A stretch of DNA of 64,000 nucleotides from Frankia sp. AiPa1 (GTDB lineage Bacteria; Actinomycetota; Actinomycetes; Frankiales; Frankiaceae): the NCBI RefSeq assembly GCF_023243075.1, contig NZ_JALKFZ020000182.1, forward strand, positions 1 through 64,000. Direction: 5' to 3'. The notes beneath the pieces were generated by a model. The model saw nothing but the letters and a program-made list of their open reading frames with translations. It had not been told where the DNA came from and searched no databases. This document shows, one piece after another, positions 47,832-56,311 of the stretch. The number at the start of each line of letters is the position of its first letter. Position 1 is the first letter of the stretch. A program made the position numbers and the translations under genes.

Positions 47832-48274
47832 GACACCCTTCCATCCGCGTGGGCGGTTCCCGCCGTCACCGGATCCGCCGCGGCTGGGCCGAGAACGCGG
47901 GTCACCCCGGCGGCCGGACCGGGGTCGACGTCGGGGTCGAGGTCGGGGTCGAGGTCGGCGACGAAGGCGTGTAGATGGTCGGGATCCACCGCGAGCACCA
48001 CCTCGAGCAGGTCACCGAGCGCGTGGCGCAGCTTGCCGTCAGCCAGCTCGTACCGCTGACGGCGACCCTCCGGCGTCGCGACGACCAGGCCGCAGCCACG
48101 CAGGCAGGCCAGATGGTTGGACAGATTCGTCCGGCTCACCCCGAGCACCTCGGCCAGCTGCGACGGGTAGGCCCCGCCCGAACGCAACACCAGCAACAGC
48201 CGGGCGCGGGTCGGATCGGACAACGCATGCCCGAACCGGGCCAGAACCTCCGCCGACGACGCCGCGGTAACCAT
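47828..48274 (-). CDS. cmtR: ArsR/SmtB metal sensor, CmtR-like
   Basis: A 148-residue winged-helix repressor. HALSDPTRARLLLVLRSGGA, SQLAEVLGVSRTNLSNHLAC, LRGCGLVVATPEGRRQRYEL and ALGDLLEVVLAVD track M. tuberculosis CmtR closely. The alpha-4C ligands Cys57 and Cys61 are present with identical numbering, but the third ligand, Cys102 in CmtR, is His102 here (DHLHAF), with an Asp-rich tail after it (DLDPDLDPDVDPG). That predicts altered metal choice, perhaps towards Zn or Co rather than Cd/Pb. It overlaps the efflux gene by 4 bp and has a perfect palindrome upstream. Confidence 0.88.
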   Translation of the reverse strand: MVTAASSAEVLARFGHALSDPTRARLLLVLRSGGAYPSQLAEVLGVSRTNLSNHLACLRGCGLVVATPEGRRQRYELADGKLRHALGDLLEVVLAVDPDHLHAFVADLDPDLDPDVDPGPAAGVTRVLGPAAADPVTAGTAHADGRVS

Positions 48275-48294
48275 GCCTCGACGGTACAGCGGAT

Positions 48295-48306
48295 GCTGAC
48301 GTCAGC
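48295..48306. promoter_or_regulatory. Palindromic operator GCTGACGTCAGC
   Basis: A perfect 12-bp palindrome 21 bp upstream of the CmtR-like start codon, where an autoregulatory ArsR/SmtB site is expected. Confidence 0.65.
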
Positions 48307-48379
48307 CAACCCTGAACCATCGGCCCGCGGCACCGCGGATGATCTCCGACGAGCGCGGACGTCCGCGGGGCGGGGGTGT

Positions 48380-49321
48380 TCAGGCGTCGAACAGGGCGCT
48401 GACGGATTCGCCGTTGTGGATGCGCCGGATCGCCTCGGCCAGTGGTGGCGCGACGGTGAGCACGGTCAGTTTCGGCGCTCGTTCGGCGAAGGGCACCGGC
48501 ACCGTGTTGGTGCACACGATCTCGGTGACCTCCGGCTGGTCGGCGATCCGCTTGAGCGCCCCGGACGAGAACAGCCCGTGCGTACAGGCCACCCGCACCG
48601 AACGAACGTCCAGCTCCCGCAGTCGATCCAGCAGCTCCAGCACCGTCGAACCCTTGGCGATCTCGTCGTCGAGGACGATGACGTCACGGCCGGCGACCTC
48701 GCCGATCACGGTGGAGATGGTCACCCGGTCGTCGGCGAAACGCTGCTTGGCACCGGCCGCGACCCCCACCCCGAGCATCCGGGCGAACGCCGCCGCCTCC
48801 TTCGCGTTGCCGAGATCCGGGGAGACGACGGTGGTGTTCGACAGGTCGAGGCGGCGAAAGTGCGCGGCCAGCTCCCGCAACGCGTGCAGATGGTCGACCG
48901 GAACACTGAAGAACCCGTGCACCTGCGGCGAGTGCAGCGTCATCGCCAGCACCCGGCTCGCCCCCGCCGCCACCAGCAGGTCGGCGACGAGCCGCCCGCC
49001 GATGGAGATGCGCGGCGCGTCCTTCTTGTCCGAACGGGCGTAGGCGTAGTGAGGGAGTACGACGGTGGTCCGCGCCGCCGAGGCCCCGCGCGCCGCGTCC
49101 AGCATGAGCAGCAGCTCGACGAGATTCTCCTGCACCGGGGTGACGAGCGGCTGGATGAGGAACACGTCGCGTTCCCGGCAGTTCGCCGGCAGCTGCACCT
49201 CCAGGCAGTCATTGGCGAAACGCTGCACCCGCACCCGGTGCAACGGCACCCCCAGATGCGTGCAGATCTCCTCGGCGAGGGTGGGATGGGCACTGCCGCT
49301 GAAGACGGCGATGTCGCGCAC
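48380..49321 (-). CDS. prs: Ribose-phosphate pyrophosphokinase-like protein, divergent
   Basis: A 313-residue PRPP-synthetase-fold protein. IAVFSGSAHPTLAEEICTHL, FANDCLEVQLPANCRERDVF, and PHYAYARSDKKDAPRISIGG (the catalytic flexible loop) keep family order; LTLHSPQVHGFF-like sequence carries the metal His (MTLHSPQVHGFF). The PRPP loop reads DVIVLDDEIAKGSTVLELL, lacking the D-T-G/A-G-T of standard class I enzymes. It is therefore a divergent paralogue rather than the housekeeping copy. GTG 49321 has GGAGCGG upstream. Confidence 0.87.
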   Translation of the reverse strand: MRDIAVFSGSAHPTLAEEICTHLGVPLHRVRVQRFANDCLEVQLPANCRERDVFLIQPLVTPVQENLVELLLMLDAARGASAARTTVVLPHYAYARSDKKDAPRISIGGRLVADLLVAAGASRVLAMTLHSPQVHGFFSVPVDHLHALRELAAHFRRLDLSNTTVVSPDLGNAKEAAAFARMLGVGVAAGAKQRFADDRVTISTVIGEVAGRDVIVLDDEIAKGSTVLELLDRLRELDVRSVRVACTHGLFSSGALKRIADQPEVTEIVCTNTVPVPFAERAPKLTVLTVAPPLAEAIRRIHNGESVSALFDA

Positions 49322-49669
49322 GGTCCGCTCCTGTGTTCTGCTCTCCGGCGTCCCGCCCCGTTGCGGGCCCGCGGCACGCTCCGCCAGTCCCGGCCACGCG
49401 AGTTCCCGTCGCGCCACCGCGTCCACGGCACCGCGACGCGGCATGCCTCGACCCGCCGCCGATGCGACGCGGCCGCCACGACACCGGCCGTGCCTGGCGC
49501 GCATGCATCGGACCATGGTGCCGTTCGGAACATGGTGCCGTGACGCGCGGCCTGACCGAACGTCCCCGATCGCCCCGGATGCTACCGAGCCAACGCCCGT
49601 TCACGCCCCCTTTGCCGTCGCGTCTCACATCCGCGGTTCGGGCCCCGCGCGTAGGCGACTCACGTCAGC
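49322..49669. other. Intergenic region between prs-like gene and ABC permease
   Basis: 348 bp, no supported gene. CATGGTGCCGT is present twice (49513-49523 and 49531-49541). The prs promoter should lie here but is not distinct. Confidence 0.35.
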
Positions 49670-50893
49670 TCACGCGGCGCGCAGGGCGTCACGCAGGGCC
49701 ACCCGGGTACCGGAGCGTTTCACCGCGTTGCCGTAGACCCGGCCCGCCAGCCACACCAGCGCGACGATCAGAGCCACCGTCAGCGCCAGAGCGACCAGCA
49801 CCTGCCACACCGCCACGCCGCCGATCCCGATCAGCATGGGCATGAGGATCGGCGCGAACAGCGGGATCATCGCGAGGATCAGCACCAGGCCGCTGTCCGG
49901 CGACGCCGGCAGCACCGAGATCCCCACCACGTACGGGATGACCAGCATCACCATGATCGGCATGGTGACGCCGGTGGCTTCCTCCTGCCGGCTGACCAAC
50001 GCCCCCGCGCTGGCGAACAGCAACGCGTACATCGTGAACCCGAGCAGGAACCACAGCAACGCCAGTGCCACCGAGCCCACCGCGAGGCCCGCGGGCATGC
50101 CGAGCTGCCCGGTGGCCAGCCCCAGGCCCACCCCGACCACACCGGTGAGCGCCAGCTGGGCGAGGGCCACCACACCGATGCCCGCCACCTTGCCCGCCAT
50201 CAGCTGCCAGGGGCGCACCACCGCGAGCAGCAACTCCACCACCCGCGACGACTTCTCCTCGATCACGCCCTGCGCCACCAGCGGACCGAAGGAGATCAAC
50301 GAAATGTAGATCAGCCCGCCGGCGAGCAACCCGAGCAGCAGCCGCGAACCATGGTGCTCCTTCTGCGGGCGCAGCGTGGCGACATCGACACCAGCGCTCT
50401 GGATCGCCCGGCCCACCGTCGCCGGATCGCCGCCGAGGGCAGCGATCCGCCCCTCCAGCGCCGCCTGCCGCGCGGCCACCGTCAGCACCGAGGTGAGCCC
50501 GTCACCCAGATCGTTCTTCACCGCCACCCGGAAACTCCCCGACGCGGTGAGCTGCGCGAACGCGTCCGCGTCGCCGTCAAGGACAGCCTGGTCACCTGCG
50601 GTCGCGTCGGTGACGGTACGGATCCGCACCTCGACGTCCAGCGAGCGGCCGGCGGCCACGATCGCCCCGGCCTGGCGGCCGTCCGCCGCCGTGAGCGCCA
50701 CCGTCTTCGCCGACGACGACCCGCCGACCGCGTGCAGAACCAGCACCGTCGCGGCGATCCCCGCGACGAACAGGGCCGTGGTCACCCGGTACGCCCGGGA
50801 CCGCAGCCGCAGCACGATCTCCCGCGTCGCCACCAGCCGTAGCACCCGACCCGACCCGAGGGTGCCGGCCGTGGGATCCAGCTCGCTGGTCAT
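49670..50893 (-). CDS. ABC exporter permease (NatB/ABC-2 type)
   Basis: A 407-residue ABC-2 permease. One membrane helix lies near residue 40 (TTALFVAGIAATVLVLHAVG), a long extracytoplasmic domain follows (about 60-175), then five or six helices: LLLGLLAGGLIYISLISFGP, VIEEKSSRVVELLLAVVRPW (the conserved EEKxxRVxE loop), VVALAQLALTGVVGVGLG and others to a final VALALTVALIVALVWLAG. The layout matches the sodium/peptide exporter NatB. The upstream ATPase gene overlaps its start by 4 bp. Cargo unknown. Confidence 0.92.
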   Translation of the reverse strand: MTSELDPTAGTLGSGRVLRLVATREIVLRLRSRAYRVTTALFVAGIAATVLVLHAVGGSSSAKTVALTAADGRQAGAIVAAGRSLDVEVRIRTVTDATAGDQAVLDGDADAFAQLTASGSFRVAVKNDLGDGLTSVLTVAARQAALEGRIAALGGDPATVGRAIQSAGVDVATLRPQKEHHGSRLLLGLLAGGLIYISLISFGPLVAQGVIEEKSSRVVELLLAVVRPWQLMAGKVAGIGVVALAQLALTGVVGVGLGLATGQLGMPAGLAVGSVALALLWFLLGFTMYALLFASAGALVSRQEEATGVTMPIMVMLVIPYVVGISVLPASPDSGLVLILAMIPLFAPILMPMLIGIGGVAVWQVLVALALTVALIVALVWLAGRVYGNAVKRSGTRVALRDALRAA

Positions 50894-52158
50894 GACGTCG
50901 GCTCCGCCGAGGCCGCCGGCTCGGGCGTCACCGGCGCCGGCTCACCGGCAGACCCGGTTTCCGCGGCGGATCCCACGTCCCCCGCCGGGCCCGTTCCGTC
51001 AGGAAGCCACGGTTGCTGGGCCGGCGCCGACGTCCCGGGCACGGTCGACCGCTCGGCGGAGACGGGCTGCCGAGGTGGCGTGGACTGCCCGGGCGCGGCC
51101 GGCGGCTCCGACACCGCTGGTCCCCGCACCGCTGGTTCCCGGCGGGACGTGGGAGCCGGCATCGCGGGCGCCGGCATCGCGGGCGCCGGCATCGCGGGAG
51201 AGGCTGGGGCCGGCACTGGGGGATGAGGGTCGGCCTTTTCCGCGGCATCGCTCTCCGCGGCGTCGCTGACGACCTCACGGAACAACTCCGCGAGCGACGG
51301 CCGGCGGCGGCGGAACTCGCGAACCGGGCCGAGGGCCAGCGCCGCGCGCAGCACCACCTGGTCGTCGCCATCGAGGGTGAGCTCCAGCACCGTCGACGTG
51401 CCCTCGATCGCCGACGCACGCACGCCGGGCAGGCCATCCGCCCAGCCCCTGGGCGCCGCGGGAACATCCACGACCAGGCGACTCGGCCCCGCACCACGCA
51501 ACGCGTCCACCGTGTCGCAGGCGACCATCCGCCCGGCCCGCACGATCCCGACCCGGTCGCACAGCCGCTCGACCAGCTCCAGCTGATGGCTGGAGAACAA
51601 CACCGGCACCCCGGCCGCGCGCCGCTCGGTGAGCACCTCGCTCATCACATCGACCGCCACCGGGTCCAGCCCGGAAAACGGCTCGTCCAACACCAGCGCC
51701 ACCGGGTCGTGCACCAGCGCCGCCGCGAGCTGCACCCGCTGCTGGTTGCCGAGGCTGAGCTTCTGCACCTCGTCGTCACGCCGCCCGGCGACACCGAGCC
51801 GCCCCGTCCAGCGCTCCACCGCCTGGCGGGCCGCCGCCGGGCCGAGCCCGTGCAGCTGCGCGAGATAGCCAAGCTGCTCGGCGACCTTCATTCTCGGGTA
51901 GAGGCCACGCTCCTCGGGCATGTACCCGATGCGCCGGCGGGCCGCCAGGTCCAGCGGGACCCCGTCGTAACGCACCTCACCGGCGTCGGCGGCGAGCACC
52001 CCGAGGATGATCCGCATCGTCGTCGTCTTGCCCGCACCGTTGCTGCCCACGAACCCGAACAGCTCACCGGCCCGCACCTCGAACGACATCGCGTCCAGCG
52101 CCACGACATCGCCGTACCGCTTGGACACCCGGTCGATTTCCAGCCGCCCGTCGCCCAT
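50890..52158 (-). CDS. ABC exporter ATPase with disordered repeat tail
   Basis: A 422-residue protein. Residues 1-290 are an ABC ATPase: Walker A GSNGAGKTTTMRI, Q-loop region YMPEERGLYPRM, signature LSLGNQQRVQLAAALVHDP (LSxGxQQ variant), Walker B ALVLDEPFSGLDPV, H-loop SSHQLE. It powers the NatB-like permease encoded next, with which it overlaps by 4 bp. The last 130 residues are an unusual Pro/Ala/Ser tail with PAMPAPAMPAPAMPAP repeats. ATG 52158 is preferred for GGAGAGGCGG upstream; a GTG seven codons earlier is possible. Confidence 0.93.
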   Translation of the reverse strand: MGDGRLEIDRVSKRYGDVVALDAMSFEVRAGELFGFVGSNGAGKTTTMRIILGVLAADAGEVRYDGVPLDLAARRRIGYMPEERGLYPRMKVAEQLGYLAQLHGLGPAAARQAVERWTGRLGVAGRRDDEVQKLSLGNQQRVQLAAALVHDPVALVLDEPFSGLDPVAVDVMSEVLTERRAAGVPVLFSSHQLELVERLCDRVGIVRAGRMVACDTVDALRGAGPSRLVVDVPAAPRGWADGLPGVRASAIEGTSTVLELTLDGDDQVVLRAALALGPVREFRRRRPSLAELFREVVSDAAESDAAEKADPHPPVPAPASPAMPAPAMPAPAMPAPTSRREPAVRGPAVSEPPAAPGQSTPPRQPVSAERSTVPGTSAPAQQPWLPDGTGPAGDVGSAAETGSAGEPAPVTPEPAASAEPTS

Positions 52159-52210
52159 CCCACCGCCTCTCCATGACACTCAGACGCGCGACCGACGCAC
52201 CGACCAGGAT

Positions 52211-52244
52211 GCGCACCGACCTGGACGCGACGCGCACCGACCTG
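52211..52244. repeat. Direct repeat GCGCACCGACCTG upstream of the ABC operon
   Basis: Two identical 13-base copies (52211-52223, 52232-52244) start 21 bp apart, two helical turns, and lie 53 bp before the ATPase start. They could be an operator. Confidence 0.5.
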
Positions 52245-52375
52245 CGCTGGCCTTCACCCGGGATCAACGCTCCGCACGGTACCGCCCTGCCGGACACCGC
52301 GGCACGACCAGCTGATCGCCCATGCTTCCCCGCGCCCCGCCTGCCGTACACCCTGACCCGCGGAAGACGGGGCCA

Positions 52376-52409
52376 GAGTTTTTCTCGCGGACCATGATGG
52401 TCCGTCACA
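52376..52409. repeat. Repeat Y, short copy 3, with palindrome
   Basis: TTCTCGCGGACCATGATGGT matches the beginning of the copies at 4977 and 15281. It contains GGACCAT-G-ATGGTCC (52389-52403). The remainder of repeat Y is absent. Confidence 0.6.
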
Positions 52410-52506
52410 GCTCTGACTGATCGCGAAGTCGGACCTGTCAGGAGAGAGCGGTCGGCGCGGGAGCCGGGTTTTGTTGTTGATCTTGTTGGAATGGGGCGGA
52501 AATTTC

Positions 52507-52528
52507 GTCAACACCGTTGATTATCTTG
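52507..52528 (+). repeat. Repeat Z, copy 1
   Basis: GTCAACACCGTTGATTATCT followed by TG, identical to 54942-54963 and 58772-58793. It includes the small dyad TCAAC-ACC-GTTGA. In all three cases it is intergenic and in the same orientation. Confidence 0.85.
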
Positions 52529-52979
52529 GTGGTGACGGTCATCCATCGTTTCCGATCTTGTCGCCGGACACCGCGCGAGACCCGCCGTGCAGGCGATCGC
52601 TCACCCCTATCCCCGGCCGCTCCCAGGCGGCGTGGCCGCGCCCCCCTCCCCCGCCCGCACCCCGCACAGGGTCCTGCCCGACCGCCGCGATTCCTCCTTG
52701 GCTCGCGTCCTGGGCCGGCAGCCGCGGCCGTCCCCTGCGTTCCACACAGGCGGCCCGGCCAGCCGCCTGGTACTCAGCGACTGACCTGCGTTCTCAAGCT
52801 CGCGACATATGATCCATACCGAAGGTGACGACCGCAGGCCGAACTCTTCCGTTCTGGCCGCGGGGTTCGTTGTCCTAGATGTGGCCTCCGCACGATGATG
52901 CGGGATCCGATCGATCGGCCGCTCGGGCAGCGCGTTGTCGCCGCGGTCAACCAACCCAGCGGGTTCCCGGAGGGGAGTT
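52529..52979. other. Intergenic region upstream of the AAA ATPase
   Basis: About 450 bp. No gene is supported; frames are Pro/Arg-rich. GGAGGGGA at 52969-52976 is the ribosome site of the ATPase. Confidence 0.4.
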
Positions 52980-53627
52980 ATGGTGCACGCGCGCCGGCAG
53001 CGGCCGGCTGTCACGCCTTCTGATGGATCGACACCCAGGGCGGATGCGGTTGCGCGCACCCGTCGATACGTCCTCACCGGTGCCCCCGGCGCCGGCAAGA
53101 CAACGGTCGCGCGAGTGTTGGAGATGCGCGGAGTCGCTGTGATTCACGAGGCGGCCACCGACGTGATCGCGCAGCGTCAGGCCGCGGGCAGGCCGCAGCC
53201 GTGGCAGGACCCGGATTTCCTCGACCTGGTCATCGCGGCGCAGCGCGAGCGCCAGCAGGCTGCAGCGAGACGCCACGAGGTGCAGGTCTTTGACCGCTCT
53301 CCGCTGTGCACCCTGGCGCTGGCCCGCTACCTGGAACGGCCGGTCACCCGATCGCTCGCCGAGGAGATCGACCGGGTGCAGGGCTATGCCGTCTACCAGC
53401 GGAGTGTGTTCCTGATCCGGCCGATCGGCTTCGTCACGGCGACGGCCGCGCGCCGGATCTCCTTCGAGGACTCGCTGGTCTTCGCGCGCATCCACGAGGA
53501 GGTCTACCGGGAGCACGGTTACGACCTGGTCGATATCCCCGCCGCTGATGCCCGCGCGCGGGCATCCATGATCGAGCAGCACATCGAGGAGACGATGCCC
53601 GGGCCGGACCCGAGCGCGCTCCCCTAG
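52980..53627 (+). CDS. AAA_28-type P-loop ATPase/kinase-like protein
   Basis: A 215-residue P-loop protein. Walker A is YVLTGAPGAGKTTVARVLEM (about residues 31-50), followed by VIHEAATDVIAQRQAAGRP, and FDRSPLCTLALARYL as the Walker B/DR-S motif typical of the AAA_28 group, which includes small nucleotide- or cofactor-kinase-like proteins. The C-terminus (HEEVYREHGYDLVDIPAADA) resembles deoxynucleoside-kinase-type lids. ATG 52980 has GGAGGGG upstream. Substrate unknown. A half copy of repeat X begins just after its stop. Confidence 0.83.
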   Translation: MVHARRQRPAVTPSDGSTPRADAVARTRRYVLTGAPGAGKTTVARVLEMRGVAVIHEAATDVIAQRQAAGRPQPWQDPDFLDLVIAAQRERQQAAARRHEVQVFDRSPLCTLALARYLERPVTRSLAEEIDRVQGYAVYQRSVFLIRPIGFVTATAARRISFEDSLVFARIHEEVYREHGYDLVDIPAADARARASMIEQHIEETMPGPDPSALP

Positions 53628-53630
53628 GTT

Positions 53631-53762
53631 GCTCCTCGAGGATCTCCGGCTCGCGGCCGGGTTCACCCGGTACGTCTCGCTGTCCGTGATGATTTTCGGG
53701 GGTGGTGTCGCTCCTGGTGCGCGGGGATGTCGCTTCTACCGGATTTTCTGTCCGATTTGTCT
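53631..53762 (+). repeat. Long repeat X, left half, with incomplete hairpin H9
   Basis: TCGAGGATCTCCGGCTCGCG and the following 95 bp match the left flanks of other copies. The left arm GTCGCTTCTACCGGA (53729-53743) and loop core GTCCGATTTG (53750-53759) are present, but the right arm and right flank are replaced by unrelated sequence (CTCGACGGTCGG). Confidence 0.78.
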
Positions 53763-53884
53763 CGACGGTCGGACCGGCTCCTCCCCCGCTCGTCCCCGCG
53801 CTGCACCGTGTCTGGCCCGGGGGGCTGTGTCTGGCCGGGGGGCTGGTCTGCCTGCGAGGCTGAGCCTGCCCCGTGGGGCCGTGC

Positions 53885-53915
53885 TTGACCGTGACACGGT
53901 GTCAGGCCGTAGACC
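53885..53915 (+). promoter_or_regulatory. MerR-type promoter with 19-bp spacer and dyad
   Basis: TTGACC (53885-53890) and TAGACC (53910-53915) are 19 bp apart. The spacer holds the perfect dyad TGACAC-G-GTGTCA (53892-53904), exactly where a MerR dimer binds. The promoter drives the MerR gene itself. Confidence 0.72.
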
Positions 53916-53924
53916 GGTGGGGAC

Positions 53925-54800
53925 ATGATGACAATCGGAGACTTCGCTCGCCACGGCCGGGTGTCGGTGCGGATGCTGCGCCACTACGACCGGATCGGGC
54001 TGTTGCGGCCCGCCCGGATCGACGCGGCCACCGGCTATCGCCTCTACACCGCCGCGCAGCTGGCCCGGCTGCACCGCATCGTCGCGCTCAAGGAACTCGG
54101 CTTCGGCCTCGCCCAGGTGCAGGACATTCTTGACGAGCAGGTCAGTGCCGAGCAGCTGCGCGGCATGCTGCGCCTACGCCAGGCCGAGCTGCGCGTTCGG
54201 ATCGCCGCCGACACCGCCCGGCTGGCTCAGGTGCGCGCCCGTCTCCAGACGATCGAAAGCGAGGGGACCATGCCCACCACGGACGTCACCATCAAGGACC
54301 TGCCCGCTGTGCGCGTCGCCGAGCTCGCCGGCACCGCCCGGGCGATGGACCCGCTGTCGATCGGCCCGGTCGTGCGCGCCCTGTTCGACCAGCTCGCCAC
54401 CGCACTCACCGCCGCCGCGGTGACCCCCGCCGGCCCCGCGATCGCCTACTACCGCGAGGCCGGCGGCCACGAGACCGTCGCCGTCCACGCTGCCTTCCCC
54501 GTGAACGTCCCCCTTCCCGCCGACGGCGCGTCCTCCGCCGACGCGACCGTCCCTGCGGTCACCACCGCCGCTGCCCTCGCCGGCGTGCGCATCGTCGATC
54601 TTCCGGCGGTCCCGGCGGCCGCGGCCATCGTCCACGAGGGCTCCATGGACGACTGCATGCCCACCTACCAGGCTCTCGCCCGCTGGATCGAGCAGGCCGG
54701 CTACCGCGACGCCGGCCCCGGCCGCGAGATCAGCCTCGCCTGCCCCGCCGACCCCGCCGGTTGGATCACCGAGATCCAACAGCCCGTCACCCGCCGCTGA
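53925..54800 (+). CDS. MerR regulator with GyrI-like effector domain
   Basis: A 291-residue regulator. Residues 1-70 are the MerR DNA-binding domain (MTIGDFARHGRVSVRMLRHY, DRIGLL, YRLYTAAQLARLHRIVALKE). A coiled linker follows, then from about residue 125 a GyrI-like/BmrR-type ligand domain (DVTIKDLPAVRVAELAGTAR, and YQALARWIEQAGYRDAGPGR near the end). Such proteins sense multiple lipophilic drugs. Start ATG 53925. Its own promoter has the 19-bp MerR spacer with a dyad. No target gene is adjacent on the same strand. Confidence 0.9.
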   Translation: MMTIGDFARHGRVSVRMLRHYDRIGLLRPARIDAATGYRLYTAAQLARLHRIVALKELGFGLAQVQDILDEQVSAEQLRGMLRLRQAELRVRIAADTARLAQVRARLQTIESEGTMPTTDVTIKDLPAVRVAELAGTARAMDPLSIGPVVRALFDQLATALTAAAVTPAGPAIAYYREAGGHETVAVHAAFPVNVPLPADGASSADATVPAVTTAAALAGVRIVDLPAVPAAAAIVHEGSMDDCMPTYQALARWIEQAGYRDAGPGREISLACPADPAGWITEIQQPVTRR

Positions 54801-54941
54801 CCACCTGATCCGCCCGTATCCACACCGTCACCTGTGCGCCGTCCCCGCGTCCCATCAGACACCACTCGGCGTCTGCCGCCCGTTCCTCCGTCACGATCGG
54901 AATCGCCTTACCCGTCAAGATCAGATGCGGCGCCGGTCGCT
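54801..54941. other. Intergenic region after the MerR-GyrI gene
   Basis: No gene. It ends at repeat Z copy 2. Confidence 0.4.
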
Positions 54942-54963
54942 GTCAACACCGTTGATTATCTTG
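54942..54963 (+). repeat. Repeat Z, copy 2
   Basis: This copy is identical over 22 bp to the copies at 52507 and 58772, and is followed by CTG as in the third copy. Confidence 0.85.
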
Positions 54964-55007
54964 CTGTCCGTGGCCATGGCGGCGGCTGGCGGACCTCCTG
55001 ACGCCGA

Positions 55008-55817
55008 TCACTGGCGTCTCGGATGGCGGCCTGGCGGGTTTCGGACGGCGGCGCGGATGCCGTCGTATTCGAGCCAGGGATCGCGCAGGACGTCGGGCCA
55101 ACGGGCGTCATGGCCGTGGCGTTTGATCCGGTAGTAGGCGGCGCGCCGGGTGCGGGCGGAGGTGTTGCCGCCGATGTTGTGGCCGAGCAGGTAGTGGGCG
55201 AGCAGCAGGTCCCCCGCCCGGCCGCGGATCTGCTCGGGCTCGGGCAGCGGGATCGGCGGGTAGCCGCCGGCGGCGATCAGGGCATCCGGGCCGTGGGTGC
55301 GGAAATACTCGGCGTGGGTGAGATGGGTACCCGGCCACACCCACAGGTTGCCGCCGTCGTCGTCGGGCTGGTCGGTCAGCAGCACACCGGCGAGCAGGGT
55401 GAACGTCCCGGGCCGGCCGTCGGGCAGGTCGGGGCCGACACCGTCGAGGTGGTGCATACCGGGCCGGTGCGGGAACGGCGGGATGTTCAACGCCACCTGC
55501 ACCTGCCACGGTGGCACCAGGGTGCCCGGCCCGGTGAGCGTCTCGGCCAGAGCGAACGCGCCGCTGCCGGTCAGCAGGGCGCCGAGCGAGGGCGCCGCCG
55601 CGGCGGTCGGAAAGTAGTTGTGCGGGCCGCGGACGTCCGGCGCCGGTGGGTCGGCGGCGACCAACCCGTCGACCACCTGTGACGCCTCCGCCACCAGCCG
55701 CGCGGGCACCGCCCCCGGTACCATCACGAATCCCCGCTCCGCGAACTCCCGCAGGTGGCCCAACGCCTCCGTGCGGTCCTCTGCACCCGGTCGGTCCTCA
55801 GAATCGCGCCGCGACAT
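55008..55817 (-). CDS. PhyH-family Fe(II)/2-oxoglutarate-type dioxygenase
   Basis: A 269-residue double-stranded beta-helix dioxygenase. LREFAERGFVMVPGAVPARL is the PhyH entry; iron ligands are HHLDG (HxD, about residues 125-129) and the distal His in HYLLGHNIGGN, with the 2-oxoglutarate-binding Arg in TSARTRRAAYYRIK. ATG 55817. It hydroxylates a small-molecule substrate, not identifiable here. A short stretch at about 56690-56775 on the same strand (LVDGPVDTVPPGPDVRGSHN) resembles its residues 46-66 and suggests a second, lost copy. Confidence 0.87.
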   Translation of the reverse strand: MSRRDSEDRPGAEDRTEALGHLREFAERGFVMVPGAVPARLVAEASQVVDGLVAADPPAPDVRGPHNYFPTAAAAPSLGALLTGSGAFALAETLTGPGTLVPPWQVQVALNIPPFPHRPGMHHLDGVGPDLPDGRPGTFTLLAGVLLTDQPDDDGGNLWVWPGTHLTHAEYFRTHGPDALIAAGGYPPIPLPEPEQIRGRAGDLLLAHYLLGHNIGGNTSARTRRAAYYRIKRHGHDARWPDVLRDPWLEYDGIRAAVRNPPGRHPRRQ

Positions 55818-55906
55818 GCGCTCGAGCGTAGATCGAGGGATGGCGGCCGGCGAACCATTTTCTCCGCCTCGTGCCCCTCCCCGATCGACCGTCGGCACGT
55901 CCCTGC

Positions 55907-56188
55907 TCACATCATCGGCGCCGACCGGCCGAAGACTGCGTCACTCCCCCACCCCTTCAGCTCTCCTGCGCCGGCGACAGCGAGCTCGAAGGCCTCGCCG
56001 TCGGGGCTGGCGACGACGACGGTGTAACCGTCCGGGCCGGGCACGGCGAACGCCGCGCGGGCGACGTCCACCGTCCAGCCAGTGGTTCCATACCCGGGGC
56101 CGAGTGCGGGATGGAGGTGTCGAACGTCGGCGCATCGGGCATCTGGGGTGGACGCCTGCGCGAAACTGTCCGCGTTTGCGGTCGTCAC
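55907..56188 (-). CDS. Small hypothetical protein
   Basis: A 93-residue protein: HLHPALGPGYGTTGWTVDVA, then RAAFAVPGPDGYTVVVASPD and GEAFELAVAGAGEL, which reads as a single beta-rich domain. ATG 56188. It is 89 bp upstream of the PhyH dioxygenase on the same strand and may be co-transcribed. No family is recognised. Codon use is normal for the window, which supports it as real. Confidence 0.5.
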   Translation of the reverse strand: MTTANADSFAQASTPDARCADVRHLHPALGPGYGTTGWTVDVARAAFAVPGPDGYTVVVASPDGEAFELAVAGAGELKGWGSDAVFGRSAPMM

Positions 56189-56311
56189 GCGGCCTCATGC
56201 CTCACAGGGAGCGATGTGGACCCGGGCACACGTTGGCGGTGCCTGGCTCCACCGGACCCGGGGCGGCCTGGTGACAGCACGACGCGTCCCCGGGCCCGGC
56301 CTGCTCACTCG

